In this document: one piece after another, positions 7,909-16,704 of the stretch
How positions within the stretch are numbered: the first letter of the stretch is position 1
How the letters are laid out: each line of letters begins with the position of its first letter
Source of the DNA: Clostridiales bacterium 1_7_47FAA
Lineage (GTDB): Bacteria > Bacillota > Clostridia > Lachnospirales > Lachnospiraceae
Direction: 5' to 3'
DNA: 64,000 nucleotides
Assembly (NCBI GenBank): GCA_000155435.1
Contig: DS990262.1
Span: 85,306 to 149,305 of the forward strand
The notes under the pieces: generated by a model
The model's input: the letters and a program-made list of their open reading frames with translations, nothing else
The model's database searches: none
What the model was told of the DNA's origin: nothing
Program-made: the position numbers and the translations under genes

Positions 7909-9144
7909 ATGTTTGTGATGTATGAGAAAGAAAATATGAGGTTTCCGGTAAGGGTGTGGTTAAAGGAACGCGATTCGCTGGAAAAGAGCTGCATGGAACA
8001 GGCATATCATCTGTCAAGGCTTCCGTTCCTTCATAAGTGGGTCAGCCTGATGCCGGACACCCACGCGGGCATGGGAATGCCCATAGGAGGCGTCATTGCC
8101 ACCGAGGGCGTGGTGATACCCAATGCGGTGGGCGTGGATATCGGCTGCGGCATGGCCTATACGCAGACCAACATAAGGGTGGCTGATATAAAGGAGATCA
8201 TGACCGGAAACGGTTCCTTAATCCAGGCCATGATAGGGGATATCATGAGAAATGTTCCGGTGGGATTTGCCCACCATAAGACGGAGATGCCCTGTTATAC
8301 CATGGAAAATGCATACAATGAGCTGGAACGCTATGAGGAGGACGAGGAGTTACTTGGACAGCTGGAAGCAGGATTTTACCAGATTGGGACGTTAGGAGGC
8401 GGAAACCACTTCATTGAGCTTCAGGAGGACAACGAGGGATACCTCTGTGTGATGATCCATTCGGGAAGCCGCCATATAGGAAAGTCCGTATGCGATTATT
8501 TCCATAATAAGGCAAGGGAGCTGAACCGGAGATGGCACAGCGATGTGCCGGATGAATACCGCCTGGCCTTCCTGCCCACGGACAGCCATGAGGGAAAGCA
8601 GTACCTGAACTGGATGCAGCTTTCCATGGATTTTGCAAGGGAGAACCGGGAAAAGATGATGCTGGCCGTAAAGGCGGTGCTGGAGAAATACATTGGCAAG
8701 TATACGGATTTCAATCTGGAGTTTTCCGGGGATATCAACTGCCATCACAACTATGCAGCCCTTGAACACCATTACGATAAGGACGTATGGGTGCACAGGA
8801 AAGGGGCTGTCCGGGCAGGGAACGGGGAAATGGCCGTGATTCCGGGCGCCATGGGTTCCTACAGCTATGTGGTCATGGGAAAAGGGAATCCTGAGAGCTT
8901 CTGCTCTTCCTCCCATGGAGCCGGACGCCGCTACTCCAGAAAGGGCGCCATGGCGGCATTTTCCTGTGAGGAGGTCATACTGGATCTGCAGAAACAGGGC
9001 GTCATCCTGGGGAAGAAAGGTAAGGCGGACGTGGCGGAAGAGAGCCGCTTTGCCTACAAGGATATAGAAGAGGTCATGGACTGCCAGCAGGATCTGGTGG
9101 TTCCGGTCAAACGGCTTAAGACCATTGGAGTTGTTAAAGGGTAG
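7909..9144 (+). CDS. rtcB: RtcB-type RNA ligase
   Basis: A 411-residue GTP- and Mn-dependent RNA ligase that joins a 2',3'-cyclic phosphate or 3'-phosphate end to a 5'-OH end, healing tRNAs or other RNAs cut by ribotoxins. Family motifs are all present: VDIGCGMAY with metal ligands Asp77 and Cys80, GGGNHFIEL (about 164-172), IHSGSRHIG (His184), INCHHNYA (279-280), HRKGAVRAG, and SSSHGAGR with the guanylylated His336. Start chosen at 7909 because GGAAGTGAG lies 5-13 bases upstream. It is divergent from the WYL pair and followed by the tRNA-like RNA and the SPFH gene. No archease or RtcA gene is nearby, so end-processing is either not needed or encoded elsewhere. Confidence 0.95.
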   Translation: MFVMYEKENMRFPVRVWLKERDSLEKSCMEQAYHLSRLPFLHKWVSLMPDTHAGMGMPIGGVIATEGVVIPNAVGVDIGCGMAYTQTNIRVADIKEIMTGNGSLIQAMIGDIMRNVPVGFAHHKTEMPCYTMENAYNELERYEEDEELLGQLEAGFYQIGTLGGGNHFIELQEDNEGYLCVMIHSGSRHIGKSVCDYFHNKARELNRRWHSDVPDEYRLAFLPTDSHEGKQYLNWMQLSMDFARENREKMMLAVKAVLEKYIGKYTDFNLEFSGDINCHHNYAALEHHYDKDVWVHRKGAVRAGNGEMAVIPGAMGSYSYVVMGKGNPESFCSSSHGAGRRYSRKGAMAAFSCEEVILDLQKQGVILGKKGKADVAEESRFAYKDIEEVMDCQQDLVVPVKRLKTIGVVKG

Positions 9145-9257
9145 GCAGGCTGATATCAGGCCGGGCATTCCGTTGGGCAGCGAACCTGCCCCGGCGCCCG
9201 CCGGTGCCCGCGCCCCTGGCGCAGGGTATGCCGTCAATCTGCTTTTGTTCATTATAA

Positions 9258-9337
9258 AATGATATGACGCGGGTTCAAATCCCGCTGCACCGGGGCAGGA
9301 CTGTTCCGCTGCATAGCTAAGTGGTATAGCAATCATT
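9258..9337 (+). ncRNA. Circularly permuted tRNA-like RNA module (Y-RNA-like)
   Basis: The segment folds as a tRNA whose strand order is permuted. AATGAT (9258-9263) forms the anticodon-stem 3' strand, followed by a 5-base variable region. The T arm is GCGGG-TTCAAAT-CCCGC (9269-9285). TGCACCGG (9286-9293) pairs with CCGCTGCA (9306-9313) as an acceptor-like stem closed by a 12-base loop, with one C-C mismatch. TA (9314-9315) mimics bases 8-9. The D arm is GCT-AAGTGGTAT-AGC (9316-9330) with the conserved GG. A 26-like A precedes ATCATT (9332-9337), which pairs perfectly with 9258-9263. YrlA-type bacterial Y RNAs have this same arrangement. A tRNA-like RNA has also been reported with SPFH/RtcB repair modules. 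The transcript ends are not known. Confidence 0.85.
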
Positions 9338-9379
9338 AGGAAAACACAAAAAACGTGTTTCTCACCCAAAGGGAAAAGG

Positions 9380-9600
9380 AATGCCTGGGCCTTGCCGCAC
9401 CCGGGGGCTGCATGTGGATGCACATGTAAGCGCCGGGCAAGGCAGTCCATGTCCGGCCAGTGTCTGTCCGGATACCGGAGGCAGCCCCTTAAGGACCAGG
9501 ACAGGGAGGTAAGTCCCATCCCTGCCTGCCCTTATCCGGCTGCCTGCTCAAGGACGGACCCGCTGCACATGGATATGGGACCAGGCACGGCCTTTTCTTT
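9380..9600 (+). ncRNA. Structured 3' domain of the tRNA-like transcript
   Basis: The segment is dense in complementary pairs: GCCTTGCC (9389-9396) with GGCAAGGC (9436-9443), enclosing CATGTG / CACATG; AGGCAGCC (9479-9486) with GGCTGCCT (9538-9545), enclosing CAGGGA / TCCCTG; and a long-range closing pair TGCCTGG (9382-9388) with CCAGGCA (9581-9587). It ends in GGCCTTTTCTTT, which looks like a weak terminator. No open frame with a ribosome site is present. It probably belongs to the same RNA as the tRNA mimic, or is a second RNA; the SPFH gene would then depend on read-through. Confidence 0.55.
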
Positions 9601-9675
9601 CACTAATTCAATAACTGTCATGTTAAATCACATGTCATCCGTGATAATCAGCGTCTGAAGGGAGGATAAAGTAAG

Positions 9676-10794
9676 ATGGGTATTATCAGACAATATATAA
9701 TTAAGGACCAGGAATGCGGTTACCTTACAAAAAACGGTAAGTTCATAAAGCTTCTGACCGCAGGTAAATATTCCTTTGTAAAAGCCCTGGGGTATGAGGT
9801 GGATATCGTCCCCATGACCGGAGAGGTCAGGACCTGTGGTATTCCCGAGGAAATACTGATGGGCGATAAGGAGTTTGCGGACCGGGTGGTGAAGAATGTG
9901 CTGCCGGATGAGTGCATTGCCCTGCGGTTCGTGAATAAGGCGTACAAGGAGGTCCTGACAAAGCCGGAATCCTTGTTCTGGAATGTATTTGAGGAAAATG
10001 AATTCCGGAACATAGACATCACCAGGCCATGCATGGAGGAAAGCCTGCCCAGGTTCTATATGGACCTGATGCCTGCCAGATACTATAAGAAAATCACCAT
10101 CAAGGATGGTGAGACAGGACTGCTCTATTATGATAACAGGTATGAGAAACGTCTGGAGACGGGAACCTATTATTTCTGGAATTATGGGAAAGAGGTGACC
10201 TGTAAGATATTCAATATGAAGATCCAGCAGCTGGATATATCCGGCCAGGAAATCCTTACGGCGGATAAAGTGGCGGTGCGCCTGAATGTCATCTGCAATT
10301 ACAGGATTGTGAACCCGGAAAAGCTGGTGCGCCAGGTGGAGGGAGCGGCGTCCCAGATTTATACCTGCGTACAGCTGAAGCTGCGGGAGTATGTGGGAAG
10401 ATACCGTCTGGATGAGCTTCTGGCCCAGAAAGAGGAAATCGGCGCCTACGTGCTGGAGCGTCTGAAGGAGTATCAGGAGGAGTACTGTGTGGAGATTACA
10501 GGCGCCGGTATCAAGGATATCATCCTTCCCGGGGAAATACGGGAAATCATGAACACGGTGCTGATTGCTGAGAAAAAGGCCCAGGCCAATGTCATCATGA
10601 GAAGGGAGGAGGTGGCTTCCACCAGAAGCCTTTTGAACACGGCAAAACTCATGGATGAGAACAGGACATTGTTCAAACTCAAGGAGATGGAATATCTGGA
10701 GCGCATCTGCGATAAGGTTGGGAATATTTCCCTGAATGGAGGGAAAGGGGTGCTGGAACAGCTTGCAGAGCTGGCTGGAACAGAAAAACATTGA
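9676..10794 (+). CDS. SPFH/Band-7 (slipin-like) protein of an RNA-repair locus
   Basis: A 372-residue SPFH/Band-7 protein. The core lies at about residues 125-300: ITIKDGETGLLYYDNRYEKR ... TGTYYFWNYGKEVTCKIFNM ... LTADKVAVRLNVICNYRIVN, followed by the helical EEIGAYVLERLKEYQEEYCV ... ITGAGIKDIILPGEIREIMN and a coiled-coil tail rich in Ala, Glu, Lys and Arg. Unlike membrane slipins it has no clear N-terminal transmembrane helix, and about 120 N-terminal residues precede the core. A strong GGAGG lies upstream of the ATG. SPFH proteins form rings or scaffolds, and versions next to RtcB have been proposed as RNA-repair cofactors working with a tRNA-like RNA, which fits the neighbour here. The -35 box of the gdhA promoter overlaps its stop codon. 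Confidence 0.85.
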   Translation: MGIIRQYIIKDQECGYLTKNGKFIKLLTAGKYSFVKALGYEVDIVPMTGEVRTCGIPEEILMGDKEFADRVVKNVLPDECIALRFVNKAYKEVLTKPESLFWNVFEENEFRNIDITRPCMEESLPRFYMDLMPARYYKKITIKDGETGLLYYDNRYEKRLETGTYYFWNYGKEVTCKIFNMKIQQLDISGQEILTADKVAVRLNVICNYRIVNPEKLVRQVEGAASQIYTCVQLKLREYVGRYRLDELLAQKEEIGAYVLERLKEYQEEYCVEITGAGIKDIILPGEIREIMNTVLIAEKKAQANVIMRREEVASTRSLLNTAKLMDENRTLFKLKEMEYLERICDKVGNISLNGGKGVLEQLAELAGTEKH

Positions 10795-10819
10795 CTTTAA
10801 CAAGTTAACTTGTTATACT
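10791..10819 (+). promoter_or_regulatory. gdhA promoter with 16-bp palindromic operator
   Basis: TTGACT (10791-10796) and TATACT (10814-10819) are 17 bases apart. The spacer is filled by a perfect palindrome AACAAGTTAACTTGTT (10799-10814), an obvious site for a dimeric repressor. The -35 box overlaps the stop codon of the SPFH gene. Confidence 0.75.
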
Positions 10820-10880
10820 TTTTGTTAAAGTGTTTGTCTGGAAAATAAAGGCATCCCCAACACTTCATACATAAACCTAG

Positions 10881-12227
<1,347 letters not shown>

Positions 12228-12389
12228 GGGATATGCTTTGCCTGTAAGTGTGTAGGACATATGTATTTCCTGTAAAGGTGTAGGGCCCATGTCTGCCGGT
12301 ATCTATGAATCTCAAGAGCTAAACCTGGAAACGTCCATTCCCAAAGGGGGATGGCTGGGAGCCTGAGGTTTGGGAAGACGGTTATTAAG

Positions 12390-12436
12390 AGGGTATTCCT
12401 TAAGTCATTTCATGACTTTTGGGATACCCTTTTTGT
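12390..12436 (+). terminator. Terminator after gdhA
   Basis: A long stem, AGGGTATTCC paired with GGGATACCCT and extended inside by AAGTCA / TGACTT, is followed by TTTTTG. Upstream, 12228-12300 holds a poor tandem duplication of about 30 bases with no other feature. Confidence 0.85.
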
Positions 12437-12471
12437 ATTATGTATCCTAAAAAACCAATCCAAGAACTTTA

Positions 12472-12500
12472 TTGACAAAATACAATATTCCCACTAGACT
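12472..12500 (+). promoter_or_regulatory. Promoter of the DUF917 gene
   Basis: TTGACA (12472-12477), a 17-base spacer and TAGACT (12495-12500), about 48 bases before the start codon, which has a GGAGGG ribosome site. Confidence 0.6.
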
Positions 12501-12548
12501 AAATACAGGGTATTTATTTAACAATTCATATAATGTGGAGGGATATGC

Positions 12549-13634
12549 ATGATTAAATTAACAAAAGATGACTGTATTCAGGCTCTTTACGGCGGGTTGC
12601 TGTTGGGCGGAGGCGGAGGCGGCAGCATGAAGATGGGGCTTGATGCTGTGGAGGAAGCGTTCCGGCATACGGATGCCATTACCATGCTGGATATAACGGA
12701 GCTGAATCCGGAGCAGACCATTGTCAATGTATCCATGGTAGGCGCGCCGTCAGCCAAGGACACCTGCTGTACGGTGGACCACTGGAAGACCGTACTGAAG
12801 AATTTTGAGAACAGCAGCGGCGCTAAGATTGCCGGATTTACTACCTGTGAGAACGGCGGTGTGTCAACATCCAACGGGTGGGTGATTTCCTCGCTTACCG
12901 GAATCCCCATGGTGGATGCCCCCAGCAATGGACGCGCCCATCCCACAGGTCCCATGGGAAGCATCGGGCTGAACCTGTGTCCTGACTATATGACTGTCCA
13001 GGCGGCCTGCGGCGGCAAAGGCGATAAATATGTGGAAACCGTTGCAAAGGGTTCCATGAATGCCACTTCCCATCTGATCCGTCAGACCGCGGTTGCGGCA
13101 GGCGGACTGTGCTGTGTGCTGCGCAATCCGGTAACAGCTGAGTATGCGGAGAAAAAGGCGGCTGTGGGAGCCATTGCCCAGGCCATGGATATCGGTAAAG
13201 GCTATCTGGAGAATAAGGATAATGTGGAAGGCTTCCTGGACTTTCTTAAAAAGAATTATGATGCCCAGGTTATCTGCCGCGGCACAACCTGTGATTATAC
13301 CCTGTGCATGGATGGCGGATATGATGTTGGTTCTGTCCATGTCAAGGCGGATGGGGATGATTACGAACTGACTTATTGGAATGAATATATGACCATGGAA
13401 AAGAACGGCCAGAGAATGGGTACGTTCCCGGATCTTCTGTGTACCCTGGACGCGGCAACAGGACTTGCCCTTTCAAGCGCAGAGATTGATGACGATATGG
13501 ACGTAATCATGTTGAAAATCCCCAAAGCCCGCCTGATTCTTGGAGCAGGAATGTATCAGAAAGGCCTTCTGGAGGAAGTGGAAGGAATCCTCAAGAAGGA
13601 ACTTGTGCCATATAATGAGGATCTGTTCCGTTAA
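12549..13634 (+). CDS. DUF917-family protein (S-methyl-thiohydantoin desulfurase-like)
   Basis: A 361-residue DUF917 protein. It shows the family's N-terminal glycine run (ALYGGLLLGGGGGGSMKMGL, residues 12-31), the central region with FTTCENGGVSTSNGW and SNGRAHPTGPMGSIGLNL, and the C-terminal LILGAGMYQKG. DUF917 includes the hydantoinase/oxoprolinase-related desulfurases and several uncharacterised proteins near amino-acid transport genes. Here it lies close to an OPT transporter and a DUF1177-AroM-peptidase-racemase operon, suggesting it acts on a cyclic or modified amino-acid or peptide substrate. It has its own promoter and terminator. The substrate is unknown. Confidence 0.8.
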   Translation: MIKLTKDDCIQALYGGLLLGGGGGGSMKMGLDAVEEAFRHTDAITMLDITELNPEQTIVNVSMVGAPSAKDTCCTVDHWKTVLKNFENSSGAKIAGFTTCENGGVSTSNGWVISSLTGIPMVDAPSNGRAHPTGPMGSIGLNLCPDYMTVQAACGGKGDKYVETVAKGSMNATSHLIRQTAVAAGGLCCVLRNPVTAEYAEKKAAVGAIAQAMDIGKGYLENKDNVEGFLDFLKKNYDAQVICRGTTCDYTLCMDGGYDVGSVHVKADGDDYELTYWNEYMTMEKNGQRMGTFPDLLCTLDAATGLALSSAEIDDDMDVIMLKIPKARLILGAGMYQKGLLEEVEGILKKELVPYNEDLFR

Positions 13635-13660
13635 TGGGATTGCGGAATGGGACTATGGCG

Positions 13661-13789
13661 GTGAAAAAGATGATGGAAAGAATAAAACCATAGTTGGATG
13701 ATTAGAATCATGGTGAAATGAATAGAATCATGGTGAAATGAATAGAACGATGGTAGAAAGAATAAAACGATAGTTTAATAAATAAAACC
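13661..13789. repeat. 20-bp tandem repeat array
   Basis: Five consecutive 20-base units cover 13681-13780, for example AATAGAATCATGGTGAAATG at 13721-13740, preceded by a diverged unit (13661-13680) and followed by a partial one. It lies between the DUF917 stop codon and its terminator, so it is transcribed in the 3' UTR. The unit is not a multiple of three and no frame is open. Confidence 0.75.
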
Positions 13790-13851
13790 GGAAATGTTTA
13801 CGTTATGGTATGCTAAAGCATATCATACACATGGAACATTTCCGGTTTTTT
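13788..13851 (+). terminator. Terminator after DUF917 gene
   Basis: CCGGAAATGTT pairs with AACATTTCCGG, with an inner TATGGTATGC / GCATATCATA stem, then a T6 run. The arms could also end transcription of the convergent operon on the other strand. Confidence 0.85.
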
Positions 13852-13878
13852 AATCATCTATCCTGTTTACTGGACTAT

Positions 13879-13946
13879 ATGCAGACACCCACACAGTACC
13901 TATGCAGATACCCACACAGTACCTATGTAGAATCTACACAGAACCC
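13879..13946. repeat. 23-bp tandem repeats
   Basis: Two nearly identical 23-base units (13879-13901 and 13902-13924, one difference) are followed by a diverged third copy. They are non-coding and lie between the terminator and the convergent gene ending at 13995. Confidence 0.65.
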
Positions 13947-13994
13947 ACGAAGCACCTATGAAACCCCGATCCGGCCTTAACCACCCGTTCCCTG

Positions 13995-14264
13995 CTATAA
14001 AAGGTCAACCAGCTTGGCCGCCGCATCCTGGAGCATCTGGTAAAATCCGTCTTCATCCGAGGTTGTCTTATGTTTACCGGCTTCGATGATTTCAGCCAGT
14101 TCCTTTAAGTCCTGATTATCAGGATCTTCTTCCAGCATGAGCATGCACAGGCGTTCGGATGCTTCTATCATCCTCAGGGGGCCATAGATACGTGGTTCGC
14201 CTCCAAGTCCGGCTGCGCTGGTAATCATGTAAACCAGAAGTTCGAAGTATTTATCCTGTTTCAT
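13995..14264 (-). CDS. Small conserved protein, DUF6092-like
   Basis: An 89-residue helical acidic protein starting MKQDKYFELLVYMITSAAGL, which I tentatively match to the DUF6092 family (small proteins found beside nitroreductase or transport genes). Its ATG overlaps the stop codon of the nitroreductase gene by four bases (ATGA), so they are translationally coupled. It is the last gene of the OPT transporter - nitroreductase operon. It has no catalytic motif, signal peptide or membrane helix. The function is unknown. Confidence 0.65.
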   Translation of the reverse strand: MKQDKYFELLVYMITSAAGLGGEPRIYGPLRMIEASERLCMLMLEEDPDNQDLKELAEIIEAGKHKTTSDEDGFYQMLQDAAAKLVDLL

Positions 14265-14794
14265 TTGGAAGCCTCCGTTTGGTCTGCGTTGTAATGAAGC
14301 AGTTCCTCCATGGGCCGCAGGCGGCGCTGTCTGGGCGCCCCTTCCGGGTATCCGATGGATATGAGCAGTTCCATGCGGTAATGGGGAGGGAGCTTCAGAA
14401 GCTTTCTCACTGCGGCTTCATTGTACGATTTGATTGCACAGGTGCCCAGTCCAAGCTCCACTGCCCTCAGCATGATGTTTTCAGCTGCCATGGAGGCGTC
14501 CATGATGCAGCCATAGACTTCAGAGTTGGGAGAGCCGTGTTTGGCGGCGTATTCCATGTCGGAGCAGATTGCCATGATGACCGGAGGATTGCCGCTGAGT
14601 CCGGGGCTGAACAGGTCTACCCTGCGCACAAGGGCAGGGTCTGTCAGCAGATAGAACTGCCATGCTTGGAGGTTGCTGGCGCTGGGGGCCAGCGCACCGG
14701 CCTTTACCAGCTCCTTTAACAATTCGTCAGGTACCATCCGGCTGCTGAAACACCGGGTGCTGCGCCTTTGCATGATGGCCTCAAGAATATCCAT
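14261..14794 (-). CDS. Nitroreductase-family FMN oxidoreductase
   Basis: A 177-residue protein of the nitroreductase superfamily, which uses FMN and NAD(P)H as a dimer in the cytoplasm. It has the N-terminal FMN-binding motif RRSTRCFSSRMVPDELLKEL with APSASNLQAWQFYLL, the dimer-helix region MAAENIMLRAVELGLGTCAI, and the terminal ISIGYPEGAP motif. It sits 20 bases after the OPT transporter gene and overlaps the DUF6092-like gene. The short length (family 170-220) fits the compact subgroup. The real substrate is not necessarily a nitro compound. Confidence 0.88.
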   Translation of the reverse strand: MDILEAIMQRRSTRCFSSRMVPDELLKELVKAGALAPSASNLQAWQFYLLTDPALVRRVDLFSPGLSGNPPVIMAICSDMEYAAKHGSPNSEVYGCIMDASMAAENIMLRAVELGLGTCAIKSYNEAAVRKLLKLPPHYRMELLISIGYPEGAPRQRRLRPMEELLHYNADQTEASK

Positions 14795-14814
14795 ATGTAA
14801 TGACTCCTTTTACG

Positions 14815-16488
14815 CTACTTTTTCTTTGCCAGACCAAGGGTTGCAGTAAAGAAGCTGTATACCGCGGCTCCTGCCAGTGCGCCAGCGCCCAGGATATTGA
14901 GGATCTGCTCGTTGGCCTTGTTGCGTTTTACTGCGATGAAACGGATGATAAGTCCGACGATGATGGTAACACCGTTCATGGTGGTTCCAACCAGAAGTCC
15001 GGTTGCAAAAAGGATACCAATCTGGCGGTTGCCGCCGATTAACTGGATGATGGCGCCTGGGATGGCCCAGATGAACAGCCATTTGGCAACTTCTGAATTG
15101 GTGCCTGCGTCAATGGTGGTTGCAAAGGTCTTGCTTACAGGTGCGAATAAATCCTGGCTGAAGTACTTGTTGGCCAGAAGGGCAACCATGATGAAAGCAA
15201 TGATGAAGGAAAGCATTTCTGAATAATACTGCTGTTTCCTTCCTTCTTTTTCCAGCTCAGGATACTGTCCTGAACCTCTTAAGATATAACCGCATTTTAA
15301 GTCGTAAGCCATATCAGAGAAGGCCGGGCCTGTGGCGGAGGTGAATCCTACCATGACGGCAAGGGCCATTGGAGGGAAGCCGAGAAGCATGCCTACCAGC
15401 AGGAAGATAAGGGCGGTTGCAAAGCCCGGGAACCATCCTGAGTACATGGCGGAGATACCTACAATCAATTCAGAGGAAATAGCTGCAAATGCAGAGAAAA
15501 TCAGCCATATGATCAGGGTGATGGCGCTCATGTCGCTCATGATGCCGCAGATCAGGGCAAGGAGGAAGGCTGTCACGAAGTATGCTACATAGCCCCAGCC
15601 CAGGGTCCTCTTTAAGGTCTTCATGCTGCTTGAGAACTTGCCTGCGGCGGTATCCTCGTCACTGCCCTTTTTAAAGAGCATGCGGGCGCACTGGATCAGT
15701 GAGACGGCTCCGGCTCCAATCATGACACCGTGAGGCATGTAGTTAATCATGGCATAATCACTGAACACAAAGTCAGCGCCAAACATGTTGGTTACAAAGG
15801 CTGCGCTGTGTCCGAACAGGGACAGGATGATGCCGTTGTTCTTGATGACGCCGATGACGATAGAGCCAACGCCCAGGGCCAGCATGGCAAAGAAATCGCC
15901 AAACCAGGAAACGCCCAGAAGGTCTGTGGGGATACCTGCAACCTTACCGACCCAGCCAATGGCAATACCAATGATTAAAAGGAATGCCTTGCGGCCTTTC
16001 TCCACAACCGCCAGGATGGATTCTGCGGCAGCAACGCCCGGAGGCCAGGCACCTTCCGCTGGATACATTTCCGAGTCAAAGGTTTTGTAGAGGATGGTTG
16101 CATCGATACAGGTGGCCAGGAAAACGCCGATTAACATTGGGAACATTAATTCGGGACGCCCCATGACAACCGGGATACCGATGGGCAGGATCAGACAGTT
16201 GGCAGCGGAGAAGGTTGCGCCAGAGATAGAGGTCTGTATCAGGTTCTGGCGGTGTACGCTGCGGTACTTCTGGAGGAACGCAATGGGTATGCGGGATATG
16301 AGGATGGCAAACAGCGCCCCCACAATGGAGGTGTTAGGAGTAACACCTGTACGCACAATCAGTTCCAGGCCGATGATGGCTCCCAGGCAGCACATGACGA
16401 TATTGAGGATCAATACAGCCGGCTCAAATGCTTTTGGGTGCTCAGATGCGGGAATGATTAATTCCTGTGGGATTTTTTCTTTTTCCAT
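14815..16488 (-). CDS. OPT/YSL-family oligopeptide transporter
   Basis: A 557-residue integral membrane protein with about 14 hydrophobic segments, of the OPT family (proton-coupled uptake of small peptides, peptide derivatives or metal chelates). Family-like features are the SISGATFSAANCLILPIGIP loop, MYPAEGAWPPGVAAAESILA and SAMYSGWFPGFA. It is the first gene of an operon with a nitroreductase and a DUF6092-like gene, and is divergent from the DUF1177-AroM-peptidase-racemase operon. Together these genes suggest uptake and breakdown of an unusual peptide or amino-acid derivative. An inverted repeat in its 5' UTR (16530-16556) may be regulatory. Confidence 0.85.
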   Translation of the reverse strand: MEKEKIPQELIIPASEHPKAFEPAVLILNIVMCCLGAIIGLELIVRTGVTPNTSIVGALFAILISRIPIAFLQKYRSVHRQNLIQTSISGATFSAANCLILPIGIPVVMGRPELMFPMLIGVFLATCIDATILYKTFDSEMYPAEGAWPPGVAAAESILAVVEKGRKAFLLIIGIAIGWVGKVAGIPTDLLGVSWFGDFFAMLALGVGSIVIGVIKNNGIILSLFGHSAAFVTNMFGADFVFSDYAMINYMPHGVMIGAGAVSLIQCARMLFKKGSDEDTAAGKFSSSMKTLKRTLGWGYVAYFVTAFLLALICGIMSDMSAITLIIWLIFSAFAAISSELIVGISAMYSGWFPGFATALIFLLVGMLLGFPPMALAVMVGFTSATGPAFSDMAYDLKCGYILRGSGQYPELEKEGRKQQYYSEMLSFIIAFIMVALLANKYFSQDLFAPVSKTFATTIDAGTNSEVAKWLFIWAIPGAIIQLIGGNRQIGILFATGLLVGTTMNGVTIIVGLIIRFIAVKRNKANEQILNILGAGALAGAAVYSFFTATLGLAKKK

Positions 16489-16529
16489 AAATCCACTCTC
16501 CTTTGTGTGATTATTAAGATAATAAATAA

Positions 16530-16556
16530 GATGGCCCCGAAAACTGTACGGCCATC
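16530..16556 (-). promoter_or_regulatory. Inverted repeat in the OPT gene leader
   Basis: GATGGCC and GGCCATC are separated by 13 bases, about 42 bases upstream of the OPT start codon. There is no T run, so it could be an operator or a leader hairpin. Confidence 0.35.
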
Positions 16557-16644
16557 CGCAACTCTTATTAAGATTTTATACATAAAGATAAAAAATGTCA
16601 AATAAAAATAAAAATTCTATTAAATATTTCAGTTTAAAAACGGG

Positions 16645-16673
16645 TTGCGCCTAAAAGGTAAACACATTATAAT
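16645..16673 (+). promoter_or_regulatory. Promoter of the DUF1177 operon
   Basis: TTGCGC (16645-16650), a 17-base spacer and a perfect TATAAT (16668-16673), 31 bases before the DUF1177 start codon. Confidence 0.65.
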
Positions 16674-16704
16674 CAAATTAAATAAAAATTTGGAGGTAAA
16701 CCTT

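Noticed and set aside
9201-9293. A normal (unpermuted) tRNA using CCGGTGC and GCACCGG as acceptor stem
   Set aside because: The stem and the T arm fit, but no D arm or anticodon arm of normal size can be formed between them, whereas a good D arm lies downstream in the permuted position.
8392-9519. Long open frame (375 codons) on the minus strand over the end of rtcB and the RNA region
   Set aside because: It is the complement of rtcB and of the structured RNA, lacks a ribosome site, and the product looks like no protein family.
9628-10803. 391-codon open frame on the minus strand opposite the SPFH gene
   Set aside because: It is a shadow of the plus-strand gene, which has clear SPFH features and a good ribosome site.
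13681-13780. CRISPR array
   Set aside because: Units are contiguous 20-mers without spacers, imperfect, and no cas gene is near.
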